The notes under the pieces are model-generated. The model did no database searches and was not told where the DNA came from. It saw nothing but the letters and a program-made list of their open reading frames with translations. Shown one piece after another: positions 22,509-23,283 of a DNA stretch of 23,283 bases. Made by a program: the position numbers and the translations under genes. The first letter of the stretch is position 1; each line of letters begins with the position of its first letter. This DNA is from CAYURP01 sp964447175. Its GTDB lineage: Bacteria > Zixibacteria > MSB-5A5 > SM23-73-2. The DNA lies in the NCBI GenBank assembly GCA_964447175.1, contig CAYURP010000041.1, positions 1-23,283 on the forward strand, given 5' to 3'.

Positions 22509-22537
22509 AGCTTAACAAATTAGAACGCTTTTGTCAA
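22509..22537 (-). promoter_or_regulatory. Candidate thiC promoter
   Basis: On the minus strand TTGACA (22537-22532), a 17-bp spacer and TAAGCT (22514-22509) lie just upstream of the thiC ATG at 22493. The -35 is consensus; the -10 is poor. The leader would be only ~10 nt, too short for a TPP riboswitch downstream of it. Confidence 0.4.
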
Positions 22538-22590
22538 GGATTTATTTGTAGATTTCCGAAAAAGTCCCTCTGGCGTAAACCAGTCCGTAG

Positions 22591-22613
22591 GTCAGGTGCC
22601 GTGTGCACCTGAC
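22591..22613. repeat. 9-bp perfect hairpin, possible dispersed repeat
   Basis: GTCAGGTGC (22591-22599) and GCACCTGAC (22605-22613) pair perfectly with a 5-nt loop CGTGT. There is no T-tract. Its form suggests a dispersed intergenic palindrome, but no second copy is present in this window. Confidence 0.5.
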
Positions 22614-22844
22614 ACCGAAAGAATTCAGGAGCATATAGCTCTTGACCTACACGCTGGTCAAAACACATTTTTTCAGAGTTATCTTATAAAGCGCTTGACA
22701 AGCTTGTATAAATGCTTACACTTACAATATAATAAAATAGGTTTTCCCAGAGGACGGGTTAGAAGCAATATAACTCAGGATGTCTCGGATTGGTGAATGA
22801 TGGGTGCAGGTGATTCAAAGATAATCGAAAAATGTGGCAGCTGG

Positions 22845-22863
22845 CCCACAGCAGAGCTGTGGG
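22845..22863. repeat. 7-bp GC-rich hairpin
   Basis: CCCACAG (22845-22851) and CTGTGGG (22857-22863) pair around CAGAG. It stands out as GC-rich in an AT-rich gap. It is not followed by T residues. Confidence 0.4.
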
Positions 22864-22921
22864 GCACCCCGACATCCCCATCGATTCCCTTTGAGGTGAT
22901 CACAGAGGTATTTATGGCGAT

Positions 22922-23039
22922 CCGTATAAGACACCGAGATATGATGAATGCGCCAATCTCAAGATCGATTCCGACACAACAGCATGATTCTGGAAGGTTA
23001 AGACTGAAAAGATGCCATTTTCAAAGGCGTCTTATACGG
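22922..23039. repeat. Widely spaced inverted repeat
   Basis: CCGTATAAGAC (22922-22932) is matched by GTCTTATACGG (23029-23039); the match extends to 13 of 14 bp with one mismatch, enclosing ~96 bp. It could be the ends of a very small decayed element or a long-range RNA fold. No target-site duplication was evident. Confidence 0.4.
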
Positions 23040-23133
23040 CACTTGAACCCTGTTGCGGTGTTATGGGGATCAATATAATAGATGTTAGCCAGCTAAACCA
23101 ACATTCATCCAAGTAAAACTGATGAGGAAAAAA

Positions 23134-23283
23134 ATGACACAATATCAACCAATTGCACCATTTGACTGGTTCGCGAATCAATTCACATACGATAATCGAA
23201 AGGAATTTATCGAACAAATCAGCCCTCATCTTAGATCGCTTTTGAAACCAGGGGATAACGTATTGGATCTGTGTTGTGGTGCT
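23134..23283 (+). CDS. SAM-dependent methyltransferase, N-terminal fragment
   Basis: Only the first 50 codons are in the window. Motif I of class I SAM methyltransferases is visible at residues 43-50 (VLDLCCGA), preceded by a helix (EFIEQISPHLRSLL). The start at 23134 is chosen because GAGG lies 6 nt upstream; an in-frame ATG at 23122 overlaps that site. Substrate cannot be judged. The DLCCG form of motif I is seen in ubiquinone/menaquinone-type and other small-molecule methyltransferases. Confidence 0.75.
   Translation, partial: MTQYQPIAPFDWFANQFTYDNRKEFIEQISPHLRSLLKPGDNVLDLCCGA

Larger units (their letters stand above)
22494..23121. other. Gene-free region with inverted repeats
   Basis: About 630 bp lies between thiC and the methyltransferase. 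Reading frames here (22596-22796, 22797-23078) have no recognisable domains, no good Shine-Dalgarno, and are built over the hairpins. The region holds the thiC promoter and three inverted repeats (22591-22613, 22845-22863, 22922-23039). It may contain dispersed intergenic repeats or a decayed element. Confidence 0.5.

Noticed and set aside
22494..22640. TPP riboswitch upstream of thiC
   Set aside because: No CTGAGA or ACCTGA...CCAGCGTAGGGA core in order on the minus strand; the ACCTGAC seen belongs to a simple palindrome.
22797..23078. 93-codon + frame and the 66-codon frame before it
   Set aside because: They run over hairpins, lack a ribosome site and show no recognisable domain; treated as chance ORFs.
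1..23283. CRISPR array or cas genes, or insertion sequence
   Set aside because: No regularly spaced direct repeats with unique spacers and no transposase were found; the regular repeats at 15789-17354 are protein-coding SBBP units.

Overview
The window looks like bacterial chromosome from an uncultured lineage, plausibly in the FCB superphylum (Zixibacteria-like). This is inferred from the style of its secreted proteins: an SBBP beta-propeller ending in a dockerin-like pair of GDxNxDxxxxxxD repeats closed by FKNGPPPC, a small cohesin-like secreted protein, and a BNR/Asp-box protein. A short ThiC and a Hel308-like helicase fit a free-living bacterium. I cannot fix the taxon from sequence alone.

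Layout. 1-2091: 3' part of a BNR/sialidase-like gene. 2182-15090: a genomic island of about 12.9 kb in a tRNA-Glu(TTC) gene, bounded by a perfect 45-bp direct repeat (attL 2182-2226, attR 15046-15090). The intact tRNA-Glu (minus strand) spans attR, and xis and a tyrosine integrase lie against it. A tRNA-Arg(TCG) follows outside. 15789-17354: SBBP/dockerin protein. 17628-20267: Hel308-like helicase. 20441-21031 (minus): cohesin-like secreted protein. 21204-22493 (minus): thiC. 22494-23121: gene-free, rich in inverted repeats. 23134-end: start of a SAM methyltransferase.

Cargo of the island. (1) An AbiEi/AbiEii toxin-antitoxin pair followed by a multi-pass membrane protein that fuses an M48-type metalloprotease (HELSH) to a prenyltransferase/terpene-cyclase-like alpha-barrel domain. 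(2) A minus-strand protein with a perfect JAMM signature. (3) Divergent from it, a tightly coupled operon: ubiquitin-like protein, E2-like candidate, second JAMM protease, E1/ThiF enzyme, Cys/His-rich RING/B-box-like protein, small membrane protein, HerA/DUF87-type ATPase with a possible nuclease-like C-terminus, and a zinc-ribbon-like acidic protein. (4) xis-int.

The gene order Ubl, E2-like, JAMM, E1 matches the order of bilA-D in bacterial ISG15-like (Bil) antiphage operons. Here the cassette has one Ubl domain whose C-terminus is Ala-Gly-Ala rather than Gly-Gly, plus a candidate E3-like zinc finger, a membrane peptide and a DNA-translocase-type ATPase. I infer a mobile defence island carrying an apparently complete ubiquitin-like conjugation pathway (modifier, E1, E2, candidate E3, deconjugase) coupled to a HerA-like ATPase. 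The E1, both JAMM proteins, the integrase and the att structure are well supported by motifs. The E2 and E3 assignments and the ATPase's role are inference.
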